From CBDHDN01 sp965261585 (lineage in GTDB: Bacteria; Pseudomonadota; Alphaproteobacteria; UBA6615): a stretch of DNA of 64,000 nucleotides. Below the pieces are notes generated by a model, which saw only the letters and a program-made list of their open reading frames with translations, did not search any database and was not told where the DNA came from. Positions 25,298-34,020 of the stretch are shown here, one piece after another; the first letter of the stretch is position 1; each line of letters begins with the position of its first letter. The stretch spans positions 62,001 through 126,000 of the forward strand of contig CBDHDN010000055.1 of assembly GCA_965261585.1 (NCBI GenBank), read 5' to 3'. The position numbers and the translations under genes are program-made.

Positions 25298-26337
25298 AAG
25301 ACCCAAAGCCGACGTTGGGCTACCCCGGCAATACCCGCAGGCGCGAAGATCAGCGCGGTGCGCATCGGCCGTAATTTGTTATGAGGCCGCGAACTCGCTT
25401 TATGGTTTGGTCGCAATCTCATTGAAGCCAAGCAGTTGAACCGGATTAAACGACCCAAATTCCCACCTAGGGAGCCGCCTTGGCTCTTTTTCGAATAACT
25501 CAAGAAGCGGTTGAAGCGCATCCTTACTATCAATTCCCAATAACGCCTTCAGCAGTCAAAGTAGCCCAACGATTGTGACCGTGCGAACACTTCGAACGGT
25601 CCAGTGTGACGACGAATGTACAGCAAGGTCTCTGGCCACCACATCCGCTCGTCTAGTCGATCAAGATTATCTCGCAAGAACAGAACAAAATCTGCCTGCA
25701 TGATGTGTCAAAACTCAATGCCAATGCCCCTGCACCGCTGCTTCAGAAGGTCAGCGCGCAGAGATAGACGGCGCAGGTCAAGGCGTTAATTGCGATGGCG
25801 GAGTGATTCCATGAAATGCCGGAAGACACCAAAGGGAACCATGTTGTTAAGACCGTATTGAGAGCGGGCAACTACGTAGTAGTCGGAATTCATGAGGTAA
25901 GCAGCCGACTCGAAACGTTCGTACCGAATGAGGCACGCCACTGCATACAGAAAAAGCTTGTGAATCACGAACCGAAAGTTGTCGAAATCCTGTTCCCGCC
26001 ATTGATTGACGTGTTCAGGGCGATCTAAATAAGGGATAAGTCCCTCGAAGAAGCGATGCAGCGTGGTCCGCGTTTCCGGAATGTCTAGATGGAGCGCAAG
26101 GGCAATAATCAGCTCAATGGCCTCATTCCGGTACGGGAGAAACGAATCGATGCTTTGAACGACAGCCTCGTCGAAGGGGTCTGCATTGGGGTCGGGTCGA
26201 AGCTTTTCCATCGGCAAGCGCTGGTATGGCATGATCACGGTTGTTCTTCACGGCATCCATAGCACGCCTGTGCCGCGCAGAGGTCACCAGCGCGATGGCG
26301 TCTTCCTCCTGTGAGAGGAATGCCGGCTTGTCCCCTA

Positions 26338-27387
26338 GAGCACATCCGGTTTAGACGGAATATCCTGCATTGACGAGGTAGTTTCTGCATTCGGTTGGAG
26401 AGAATTCATCGAGGGCGTTTCCAATTGCCCGCCAGAGGTCATCGACGGTTCTGGCGCCGACCTTGCGGAGAATGGCTTTGAGCTTGGCGAAGACCTGTTC
26501 GATGGGATTGAGATCGGGGCTGTAGGGCGGCAGGTAGAGCGGGGTTGCGCCGACCGCCTCAATGGCCTCGTGTACGCTGGCGACCTTGTGGGAGGAGAGG
26601 TTGTCCATGATGACGATGTCGCCCGCGGACAGGGTCGGGACCAGGGCTTGCTGGACCCAGGCAAGGAAGCTTGCGCCGTTGATCGGGCCATCGAAAACGC
26701 AGGGCGCGGTGATCCGGTCGTGACGCAGGGCGGCAATGAACGTGGTTGTCTTCCAGTGGCCATGGGGAATGGCCGCCACCACCCGTTCGCCGCGCGGTGC
26801 CCGGCCATAACGCCGGGCCATGTTCGTCCGCGCCCAGGTCTCGTCGAGAAAGACCAGCCGTTCGGCAATCAGCCCAGGTTGCTCGTTGCGCCAAGTGGCT
26901 CGCGCCGCCGCGACGTCAGGGCGCTCCTGCTCGGCGGCGTGGGCTGTCTTTTTTTGCGACTCAGCCCCTGAGCCAGAAGAAAGTCGCCAAGCGTCGAGCG
27001 CTTCGCCTCGATCCCCTCGGCGGCCAGCAAGACGCAAAGCTCGTCAATGGTGATGTCGCAATTCTCCATCACCAGAGCCCGAATGCGATCGCCATGGGGA
27101 GCCAGTTTCGATTTCTTCCAGCCACCGTATTTGTCGGCTTTGATCGTGCCCCGCTGCTTCCAACGCTGCATCAGCTTCACAACAAAGCTGATGCTCACCT
27201 CAAATTGCTTCGCCGCCGCATTGCGAGAGGTCCCCGATTCAACAACTCGAACAACTCGTTCACGAAGATCTTCCGAATAAGGTCGTGTCATCCATGGCTG
27301 GCCTCCTTTAACCCAGCTCATAGCTTGAATCACTTTTTGCGACCCTTGGGAATCCCCTTTTTGATTCTGTCTATGCCGGACCCGCTC
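26338..27387 (-). mobile_element. IS630-family element, copy 2
   Basis: A 1050-bp element with TA at 26336-26337 and 27388-27389, in inverted orientation relative to copies 1 and 3. Ends and sequence match those copies almost base for base. The interrupted site was CTAG inside the SEFIR gene: before insertion the frame read Ala-Leu-Gly-Asp across the site. Confidence 0.94.
26351..27291 (-). CDS. IS630-family transposase with -1 frameshift (copy 2)
   Basis: Starts at ATG 27291 behind AAAGGAGG. The first frame gives the helix-turn-helix part (MTRPYSEDLRERVVRVVESG); the slip site is the T7 run at 26949-26955 on the plus strand (A7 when transcribed). The second frame carries LVFLDETWA, IVIMDNLSSHK and LNPIEQVFAKL. 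It differs from copies 1 and 3 by Glu for Asp in KQFEVSISF, and from copy 3 also by Ser for Gly before VHEAIEA. It retains the FSPTECRNYLV ending that copy 1 has lost by one codon. Intact and probably active. Confidence 0.9.
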
Positions 27388-28093
27388 TAGTGCCGGCTTC
27401 TTGTGAAGCGGTTGGCCATGTACCCAGCGGAGGAGTTTCTCGAAATTCTCGGCGACTGTGCTGGGATCGCTCATGTCAATGTAGATTCGAGAGCGATAGT
27501 AGACGGGGAGATACAGTTTACCGTGTTCGTCACGTTCAGTCACGATCGCGACGAACTTGTCCTGATCCTGCTTCTCGTAGATCTCCGGCGAGATGATCTG
27601 GGCTTCGGTTCCGACGCCCCCGGTTCGCTCATCCGTCTTTTCAACGTAGGCCTTGTCACAGACTAGAACGACCTTCTTGATCTCCGGGTCGGTGACCATT
27701 TTTTCCATGAAAGCGTGGGCGTCGTGCCCTTCCCTCGGATCCCACTTGTCGAGTATGACGTCAACGCCAGACTCACGGAGGTCAGTGGCGAGGCGGAGGA
27801 CCCGGGTCTCGTGATCCGGGCTTGACCAGCTGTAAGACACGAAGAGCCTCGGACCAGCCATGCAGGTCTCGCTGCTGTCGTCTAACGTACTACTTGGTAA
27901 ATTCCAGATAAGATCGCTGTCACGGTTCTCCAACCATCTAATAACACCAAACGGAAGCTCTGCCATACCCCGTAGGAAGTCAGCTCCTGGCTACAGGCGG
28001 CAGTGCGCAGATGTGCGGATTGCCACCGGTGTTGGCGCTAAGGCCAACATCGGCGCCCCGTCGCTGGGCAACTCTCGCTTATGAGTGCACGGC

Positions 28094-28924
28094 CTATCCC
28101 CGCTCCGACAGGTAGCGGTAGTACTGGGTGTGGCAGCGGCTGACGCGCCATTCGATGGGGCGGCCGTCGAGGCCGTAGGCGATGCGGTCGACCTGGAGCA
28201 GCGGTGTTCCCGGTTCGATCGCCAGCTGCTCGGCCTCCTTCGCCGTGGCGGCGACGGCACTGGCCAGCTCGCGCGCCTTGCCGATCGTGATGTTGTATTC
28301 CGTCTGGTAGAAGCGATAGAGGTGATTGGGCGGCATGCGCCCCTTCTTGCCGAGGTCGGGGAACAGCGCCTGGGGCAGGGCGATGCGGTCGACGATCGTC
28401 GGCTCGCCGTCGAGGTAGCGCAACCGCGAGAAGCGCACGACGCGCGTGCCGCCGGGCAGGCCGAGCTGCGCCCGCTCCTCGGCCGTCGCCGGCAGCTGCC
28501 GGCACGACAACAGGCGGCTCTGGGGCAGCTCGCGGCCGCCGTCGTCGCGCACCAGGTTGAAATAGAGGAACAGCGCGCGCCGCTCGGTATGCTCGGGCAC
28601 GAAGGTGCCGAGCCCCTGGCGGCGATAGAGCAGGTTCTCGGCGACCAGGTCGTCGAGCGCCTTGCGCACCGTGCCCTGGCTGACGCCGAGGTCCTTGGCC
28701 AGCTGGAATTCGCTCGGCAGGGCGCCGCCGGGGGCCCAATAGTTCTCCGCCAGGCGCTGGCGGATCAAATCGCCGACCTGCTCGTAGAGCGGCTTCGAGC
28801 GGGGGTCGACGTGGGTCAGCGACACCTTCGGCAGGCGCCGCTTGGGCACCCGCATGGCGCCGCCCCCCGACGCTTCGGTCGCGTTGGCCTCGGCGTGCGC
28901 CGGCATGTCCAGTTTGCGCGTCAT
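28094..28924 (-). CDS. GntR-family transcriptional regulator, HutC/UTRA subfamily
   Basis: A 276-residue regulator. Residues ~40-110 form the winged helix (KPLYEQVGDLIRQRLAENYW, LAKDLGVSQGTVRKALDDLV, RRQGLGTFVPEH). The C-terminal UTRA ligand-binding domain contains GGTRVVRFSRLRYLDGEP, IEPGTPLLQVDRIAYGLDGR and EWRVSRCHTQYYRY. It ends an apparent operon (dehydrogenase, AEC carrier, regulator) with 16 bp to the AEC stop. HutC-type proteins bind palindromes of the GT-n-TA...TA-n-AC kind. GTCTTATATAAGAC at 31045 and a near copy at 33942 are good candidates for its sites, so it may autoregulate. Confidence 0.87.
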   Translation of the reverse strand: MTRKLDMPAHAEANATEASGGGAMRVPKRRLPKVSLTHVDPRSKPLYEQVGDLIRQRLAENYWAPGGALPSEFQLAKDLGVSQGTVRKALDDLVAENLLYRRQGLGTFVPEHTERRALFLYFNLVRDDGGRELPQSRLLSCRQLPATAEERAQLGLPGGTRVVRFSRLRYLDGEPTIVDRIALPQALFPDLGKKGRMPPNHLYRFYQTEYNITIGKARELASAVAATAKEAEQLAIEPGTPLLQVDRIAYGLDGRPIEWRVSRCHTQYYRYLSERG

Positions 28925-28940
28925 GGCTTGGCCGGCGCCG

Positions 28941-29885
28941 CTATGGGCCCAGCAATGCGACGACGGCCGACAGCGTGACGACCGAGATCGCGGTCGAGAC
29001 CATGATCGCCGACGCCGTGCGCTCGGGCCGCACGTTGCGGTGCTGGGCGACGATGAACGTCGTGGCGCCGACGGGCAGCGCCGCGGTGATCGTGGCGATC
29101 GCCGTCAGTTGCGGCTCGAGGCGGAAGACGTACGTCGCCAATACCCAGACGGCGATGGGATGGACGGACAGCTTCATCGCCGTGATCGCGACCGCCTCGC
29201 CGACGGCGCCACGCAGGCGAAACGTCGTCAAGGTCGCGCCCAGCGCGAACAGTGCGCACGGCGCCGCGGCGGCGCTCAGCAGGTCGATGAAGCGTGCCGC
29301 CGGTGTCGGTATGTGCAGCTCGACCGCGCCGGCGGCGACCCCGGCGGCGAGCGCCAGGATGATCGGGTTCTTGACGACGGCCGTCATGATCGTGCCGACG
29401 AGCCTCTTGCCCCGGCCGTCGCCCCGGCAGTCGTGGCGGCCAAGCTCGACGATCACCGTGGTCAGCGGCATCAGGATCACGGTCTGCAGGGCGACGATCA
29501 GCATCATCGAGGCAAGGCCGCTCGCGCCATAGAGCGCCAGGATCAACGGGATACCCATCAGCACGGTGTTGCCGTAGGCGGCGCTCATGCCGACCAGCGC
29601 CTGCTCGCTCGTGCGCATGCCGAAGGCCAGCCGGGCCAGCACCGCGGCGGCGATGTAGGTCAGCAGCGTGCCACTGTAGTAGGTCACGACGATATCGGGC
29701 TGCAGCACCGCCAGATCGATGCGCGTCGCCGCCGTGCGGAACAGCAGCGCCGGCACCGCCGCATAGAAGACGAACGTCGACAGGCCCTCGGCGCCGGCCG
29801 GGCCGATCAGGGCCGTTCGCCCCATGACGTAACCGGCGAGGATCAGCCCGAAGATCGGCACGACGCTGTTGATGGTCGTTTCCAT
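28941..29885 (-). CDS. AEC-family (auxin efflux carrier-like) transporter
   Basis: A 314-residue membrane protein with about ten helices. Family features include the N-terminal SVVPIFGLILAGYVMGR, MSAAYGNTVLMGIPLILALY, KNPIILALAAGVAAGAVEL and FALGATLTTFRLRG. Bacterial AEC carriers move small carboxylates such as malate or malonate. It lies between a Gfo/Idh/MocA dehydrogenase and a HutC-type regulator on the same strand, suggesting transport of the compound they handle. ATG 29885 is the first good start. Confidence 0.86.
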   Translation of the reverse strand: METTINSVVPIFGLILAGYVMGRTALIGPAGAEGLSTFVFYAAVPALLFRTAATRIDLAVLQPDIVVTYYSGTLLTYIAAAVLARLAFGMRTSEQALVGMSAAYGNTVLMGIPLILALYGASGLASMMLIVALQTVILMPLTTVIVELGRHDCRGDGRGKRLVGTIMTAVVKNPIILALAAGVAAGAVELHIPTPAARFIDLLSAAAAPCALFALGATLTTFRLRGAVGEAVAITAMKLSVHPIAVWVLATYVFRLEPQLTAIATITAALPVGATTFIVAQHRNVRPERTASAIMVSTAISVVTLSAVVALLGP

Positions 29886-29949
29886 CAGGGGCCACGGACG
29901 CGGCGATCAGCCATCGGAACATGGTGCGGATCCGCTCACAGCGCCCCAG

Positions 29950-30954
29950 TCATAGCGCCCCGGCGACCGGCTCGCTCTGGCCCGACGCGGCCGACCGGAC
30001 GATCGCCTCCAGCGTCGCGATGTTCTGAAACATCTGCTCGGGCCGGAACCGGTAGTCGCCGGCGCCGGCGACGGCCGCGGCCCAGGCCTCGAAGTTGGCG
30101 CGCACCGCGTCGTACGGCTCGAAGGCCGTCTCCGTGCGCCGGCCGGCGGCGTCGCAGACAGTCAGCCGGCTGATGCCTCCCTCCTCGACATGGGCGTCGT
30201 CGCGGGCCTCGAGCCAGCCATCGGCGCCGAATACCATCAGCCGGCCATAGAACGGCGTCGCCGAGATCGCCACCAGATAGCCCGTCGCCCCGCTGGCGAA
30301 TTCGAGCTGCACCGAAACGATGTCGCCCGTCGGCATGGCGAGCACGCGCTGGGCCGTGTGCGCATAGACCCGGGCCACCGGGCCGAACAGGTTCGTGAAA
30401 GCATCGGTCAGGTGTATGCCCATGCCGGTCATGCCGGCGGCCGGGGCGTCCTTCGTCTGGCCGCGCCAGTTGGCCGGGTCGACCTTCGTGAACTTGTCGT
30501 GGCTGAAGTTGGCCTCGATGTGCATCGGCGTGCCCAGCGGGCCGGCGCGCACCCGTTGCTCGATCGCCTCAAAATGGTGCTCGTAGCGGCGCTCGTGGCC
30601 GATCCCCAGGACAATGCCGGCGTCGGCACAGGCCCGCAGCATACGCCGTGCGCTGTCGGCCGTCAGGGCCAGCGGCTTCTCGCAGAAGATCTGCTTGCCG
30701 GCCGCGGCGGCGGCAACGAGTTGCGCCTCGTGCAGCGAATATGGCGTCGCCAGTATGACGGCGTCGATCGCCTCGTCGGCCAGCGCCTTGTCATAGTCGT
30801 CGAGGTAGCGCAGGCCATGGTCGGCGATCAGGTCGCGGGCGATGTCGGCGTCGGGGTCGACACCGGCAACGACGCGGATCCGGCGGTTGCCGGCCAGCGT
30901 GGTCACGATCTTGCGGCCCCACCAGCCCAGGCCGACAACGGCGGCGTTCAACAT
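29950..30954 (-). CDS. Gfo/Idh/MocA-family NAD(P)-dependent oxidoreductase
   Basis: A 334-residue protein with an N-terminal Rossmann domain (AAVVGLGWWGRKIVTTLAGN), the family EKP motif (GKQIFCEKPLALTADSARRM) and a C-terminal alpha/beta domain (TGMGIHLTDAFTNLFGPV). These enzymes oxidise sugars, inositols or related alcohols. It heads the minus-strand operon with the AEC carrier and GntR regulator and is divergent from tctB. Two ATATAAGACA-containing operator-like sites lie 90-125 bp upstream. The substrate is unknown. Confidence 0.87.
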   Translation of the reverse strand: MLNAAVVGLGWWGRKIVTTLAGNRRIRVVAGVDPDADIARDLIADHGLRYLDDYDKALADEAIDAVILATPYSLHEAQLVAAAAAGKQIFCEKPLALTADSARRMLRACADAGIVLGIGHERRYEHHFEAIEQRVRAGPLGTPMHIEANFSHDKFTKVDPANWRGQTKDAPAAGMTGMGIHLTDAFTNLFGPVARVYAHTAQRVLAMPTGDIVSVQLEFASGATGYLVAISATPFYGRLMVFGADGWLEARDDAHVEEGGISRLTVCDAAGRRTETAFEPYDAVRANFEAWAAAVAGAGDYRFRPEQMFQNIATLEAIVRSAASGQSEPVAGAL

Positions 30955-31044
30955 GGATCCCTCCCAGTGCGGCTGTCCGGCCGCGACCGCTCAGGCGTCC
31001 GGCCTGCGCCTTGACATCCGCGCGGCAACGGAAATAGGCTTGCA

Positions 31045-31081
31045 GTCTTATATAAGACAGAGAATTTTCTCATATAAGACA
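31045..31081. promoter_or_regulatory. Palindrome GTCTTATATAAGAC plus partial second copy, probable HutC-type operator
   Basis: GTCTTATATAAGAC (31045-31058) is a perfect 14-bp palindrome. CTCATATAAGACA (31069-31081) repeats its right half 23 bp further on. Both lie between the divergent dehydrogenase and tctB genes. ATTCTTATATAAGACTT occurs again at 33941-33957, 64 bp before tctC. HutC-group GntR regulators typically bind such dyads, and one is encoded in the same locus at 28094. Confidence 0.7.
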
Positions 31082-31204
31082 GGGGGTTTGTCAACCGCAG
31101 AACGGCGCGACGGAGGCCCGAGGGAAGCGCTGGCAAGGGCCCGTCGGGACTGTCGCCGCCATTGCGGAACAAGCGCCCGCGCCGCCCGGGGGAGGGAGCC
31201 GGCG

Positions 31205-31723
31205 ATGGATCAGGAGCGGACGACGCCGGGCGGCGGCCGGCACGCCATGGCCACGCTGAATTTCAATGGCGTCGCCGGCCTGTTTTTTGTCGTCTTGGGC
31301 ATCGTCCTGTTCGTCATCATTCCGCATCAGGTGGCACGGCCAACACTTCTGTTCGGACATGCGCCGTCGGGGCTGGACCCCGATTTGTTTCCCCGGCTGG
31401 TCGCCGGTGGGTTCGTCGTCCTGGGCGCGCTGTTGCTCGTGCGCAGCTCGCGCATCGGTGAGGCGAACGGGTTCCTCGCGCTCGACCGCGAGGCGCTGGT
31501 CAATGTCGGGGCGACGCTCGTGGCCCTCCTGGCCTATGCGCTGTTGATGATCCCGCTGGGATTTGTCCTCGCCAGCATCCTGGTGATCGCGTTCCTCAGC
31601 ACGTTCTACGGCAACCGGAACATCTTCCTGGGTGCCGGAGTGAGCATCGGCGTGCCACTGCTCATCTTCTTCACCTTCACGCGCCTGCTGCGCGTGTCGC
31701 TGCCCGAAACGCCGTTTCTGTAG
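31205..31723 (+). CDS. tctB: Tripartite tricarboxylate transporter, small membrane subunit (TctB)
   Basis: A 172-residue protein with four helices (GVAGLFFVVLGIVLFVIIPH, ALLAYALLMIPLGFVLASIL) and the loop PSGLDPDLFPRLVAGGFVVL typical of TctB. The ATG at 31205 follows GGGGGAGGGAGC. tctA follows after a 104-bp gap containing one CTCGACAGGCTCAGGGTGAG palindrome. With TctA and TctC it would import a carboxylate using the membrane potential. Confidence 0.85.
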   Translation: MDQERTTPGGGRHAMATLNFNGVAGLFFVVLGIVLFVIIPHQVARPTLLFGHAPSGLDPDLFPRLVAGGFVVLGALLLVRSSRIGEANGFLALDREALVNVGATLVALLAYALLMIPLGFVLASILVIAFLSTFYGNRNIFLGAGVSIGVPLLIFFTFTRLLRVSLPETPFL

Positions 31724-31827
31724 TGCCGAATTCGCGCGAAACTTGCAGCGGCTTCACCCCTCGACAGGCTCAGGGTGAGGGCCGGGTGCGCGGCAGCTTG
31801 GTTTCTTACGAAGGCCGACTCTAGCGC

Positions 31828-33337
31828 ATGTACGACAGCTTCCTCCAAGGGATCGAGCTGGCGCTTCGGCTCGACACGTTCGTCGTCATGGCCGGCGGCC
31901 TGCTGCTCGGCATGTTCGTCGGGGCGCTGCCGGGCTTCACGACCGTGATGGCGATGGCGATCCTGCTGCCGCTGTCGTTCTTCTTCGACCCGCTGGTCGG
32001 CATTCCGTTCCTCATCGGCGTCTACAAGGGGGGGCATCTATGGCGGCAACATCCCGGCCATCCTGGTCTCCATGCCCGGCCCCGGCGCGGCTGTCGCGAC
32101 GACGCTCGACGGCCCGGCGCTGACCCGCAAGGGCCACGGCCGCAAGGCCATGGAGATGGCGCTGTTCGCCTCGGTCTTCGGCGACTTCTCCAGCGACGTC
32201 GTGACGATCGCGATGATTGCGCCGATCGCCCTGCTGACGCTGAAGATCGGCCCGCCCGAGTTGGCGGCGGTACTGCTGCTGTCGCTCATCATCATCGCCG
32301 CGACCTCGGCCGGCGTCTTCGTCAAGGCGCTGATCATGATGGTTGCCGGGCTGGCCCTGTCGCTGATCGGGCAGGATCCGATCGGCGCCTTGTCACGCTT
32401 TACGTTCGACATCTTCGCCCTGCGCGCTGGTATACCGCTGCTGCCGTTGCTGATCGGCGTGTTCGCGCTGCCCGAGATCCTGCTGGCCATCGAGAAACGG
32501 GCCTCCGCCTTCGTTCAGAGCGGCGCCATCAAACTGCGCGGGACGGAGCGGCTGGCCTTCGCCGAGTTCAAGCGCTGCTTCCGAACGATCCTGCGCTCGA
32601 CGGCGAGCGGCACTGTCATTGGTGTCGTGCCAGGGGTCGGTCAGGTCGTCGCCGCCTTCACCGGCTATGCGGCGGCGAAGAGCGCCTCGAAGCATCCGGA
32701 GCGGTTCGGCAAGGGCGAGATCGAGGGCGTTGCCGCGGCCGAGGCCGCCAACAACGCCGTCAACGGCCCGACGCTGGTGCCGCTGCTCACCCTCGGCATT
32801 CCCGGCGACAACGTGACCGCGATCCTGCTGGGCGCGTTCGTTGCCCAGGGGCTGCGGCCGGGGCCACAGCTGATGGTCGAGCAGGGGCCGACGGTGTTCG
32901 CGATCCTGATCGCCATGCTGCTGGCGAACGTGCTGTTCCTCGTGCTCGGCTTCCTGACGATCCCGGTGTTCGCCCGGGTCGTGACGATCCGCAAGTCGCT
33001 GCTGCTGCCGCTGACCGTCGTGTTCGCGTTCGCCGGCTCGTTCGTGTTCCGCTCGAACCCGACCGACCTGTTGTTCCTCGTTGCGTTCGGCGCGTTCGGC
33101 TACGTCGCCCGCAAGCTCCGCTTCGACGTGACGCCGATGGTGATGGCCTTCATCCTCGGCCCGGTGCTGGAGAGGTCGCTCAGCCAGACCCTGAGCCTGG
33201 GGCAGGGCGATCTGCTCGGCTACGTCTTCGTCGACCGCCCGATCACCGCGGTGATCCTGGTCGTGACGCCGGTCGTCGCCTATCTGCTGTGGCGCCGCAA
33301 CGTGCGCATGCGCGCCCGCCTGCGGCCCGCGGCGTGA
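31828..33337 (+). pseudogene. tctA: Tripartite tricarboxylate transporter, large membrane subunit (TctA), +1 in a G7 run
   Basis: The N-terminal frame from ATG 31828 reads MYDSFLQGIELALRLDTFVV and GMFVGALPGFTTVMAMAILL up to GVYKGG. A run of seven G at 32028-32034 then puts the ribosome out of frame. With six G the product would continue GGIYGGNIPAILVSMPGPGA and on to 33337, giving a normal ~500-residue TctA with a dozen helices (VIGVVPGVGQVVAAFTGYAA, LGIPGDNVTAILLGAFVAQG). The rest of the gene is undamaged. Either a sequencing homopolymer error or a reversible slippage site is more likely than old decay. Confidence 0.85.
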
Positions 33338-33374
33338 GGGCCGCCGATCGGTTTCACGGTAGGCCTATGCCGCT

Positions 33375-33692
33375 TCACGATCTCGCCGGGCTTGGGCGAA
33401 AGGGTTGTACGCTGACCTGATCGGCCTTATTTCGCATCTGCGCGGCGTCGTACCACGCCTGCATGTTGAGCAGCGTGTCCATCGACAGGTCAAAGGCCTT
33501 CTCGAGCCTTAGCGCCATTTCCGGCGACAGGCTCGCCTTCTCGTTCAAAAGGTCGGAGAGCGTGGCCCGGCGCACGCGCAGCACGTCGGCTGCGTCTGTG
33601 ATGCTAAGGCCTAGAGGCCCCAAGACTTCCTCGCGGACGAACTCCCCCGGGTGCGAGGGCGTCATCCCTACCTTGAGGGGTTCCTTGGGCAT
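33375..33692 (-). CDS. higA: HigA-family antitoxin (XRE helix-turn-helix)
   Basis: A protein of about 105 residues with MTPSHPGEFVREEVLGPLGL, SITDAADVLRVRRATLSDLL and LSPEMALRLEKAFDLSMDTL, the standard HigA/VapI pattern. The ATG at 33692 follows GGAGG. An intact HigB toxin is not present directly upstream on the minus strand; the ~210 bp there have no clear family match and may be a toxin remnant. A 17-bp palindrome (33725-33741) upstream fits autoregulation. Confidence 0.82.
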   Translation of the reverse strand: MPKEPLKVGMTPSHPGEFVREEVLGPLGLSITDAADVLRVRRATLSDLLNEKASLSPEMALRLEKAFDLSMDTLLNMQAWYDAAQMRNKADQVSVQPFRPSPARS

Positions 33693-33724
33693 CAGTGGCA
33701 GTCCTCCAAGATCAAATTCCATTT

Positions 33725-33741
33725 GTACGGTATTACCGTAC
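33725..33741. promoter_or_regulatory. Palindrome GTACGGTATTACCGTAC upstream of higA
   Basis: Perfect 8-bp arms around one central base, starting 33 bp upstream of the higA ATG on the minus strand. The position and symmetry fit an operator for the HigA DNA-binding protein. The region further upstream contains a run of nine G at about 33754-33762. Confidence 0.55.
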
Positions 33742-33940
33742 GTTTGTCGATTTGGGGGGGGGTGATTTTCATCGAGTAGTGCTTGCAGAACCGGGGCAAG
33801 ACCTCTTGGGCTTGTGCGCCAAATGCGGAGCAGATCCGCCGGCCAGAGTTCAGAGCGCGCCGCGACCGGAGGGCGGCCAGGCGTTGCTTCAACAAAGTGC
33901 ACACCGCGCAGCGCCGGCTTGACCCGGTAGCCGCCGGGGC

Positions 33941-33957
33941 ATTCTTATATAAGACTT
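33941..33957. promoter_or_regulatory. TCTTATATAAGA palindrome upstream of tctC
   Basis: ATTCTTATATAAGACTT contains the same 12-bp dyad core as the operator-like site at 31045-31058. It sits 64 bp before the tctC ATG. Shared sites would place tctC under the same GntR regulator as tctBA and the divergent dehydrogenase operon. Confidence 0.62.
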
Positions 33958-34020
33958 AGAAGGGTCGATGCCGCGCAAGCGGGCTCACGGTTGGCCCCAG
34001 CAACGGTTAGGGAGGAGAGC

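Larger units (their letters stand above)
25400..27861 (-). pseudogene. SEFIR (TIR-like) domain protein, split by IS630 copy 2 and further decayed
   Basis: The N-terminal SEFIR domain begins at ATG 27861 (MAGPRLFVSYSWSSPDHETR) and includes DVILDKWDPREGHDAHAFME, KVVLVCDKAYVEKTDERTGG and LYLPVYYRSRIYIDMSDP. IS630 copy 2 follows LHKKPA. Beyond it the frame continues GDKPAFLSQEEDAIALVTSA, shifts near 26215-26240 into EKLRPDPNADPFDEAVVQSI, then meets TAA at 25786 and TGA at 25708. It shifts again near 25555 and ends with LPRWEFGSFNPVQLLGFNEI at 25400. SEFIR/TIR proteins are signalling domains, some linked to defence. The tract has lower GC than its surroundings, suggesting horizontal origin. It is dead beyond doubt. 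Confidence 0.85.

Noticed and set aside
1592..27389. IS630 copies 1 and 2 as arms of a composite transposon
   Set aside because: The 24 kb between them are ordinary chromosomal metabolism genes, each copy has its own CTAG target with intact TA duplication, and IS630 elements rarely form composites.
33693..33904. HigB toxin gene upstream of higA
   Set aside because: The frames there show no HigB motifs (no recognisable core strand or catalytic segment); at most a remnant.
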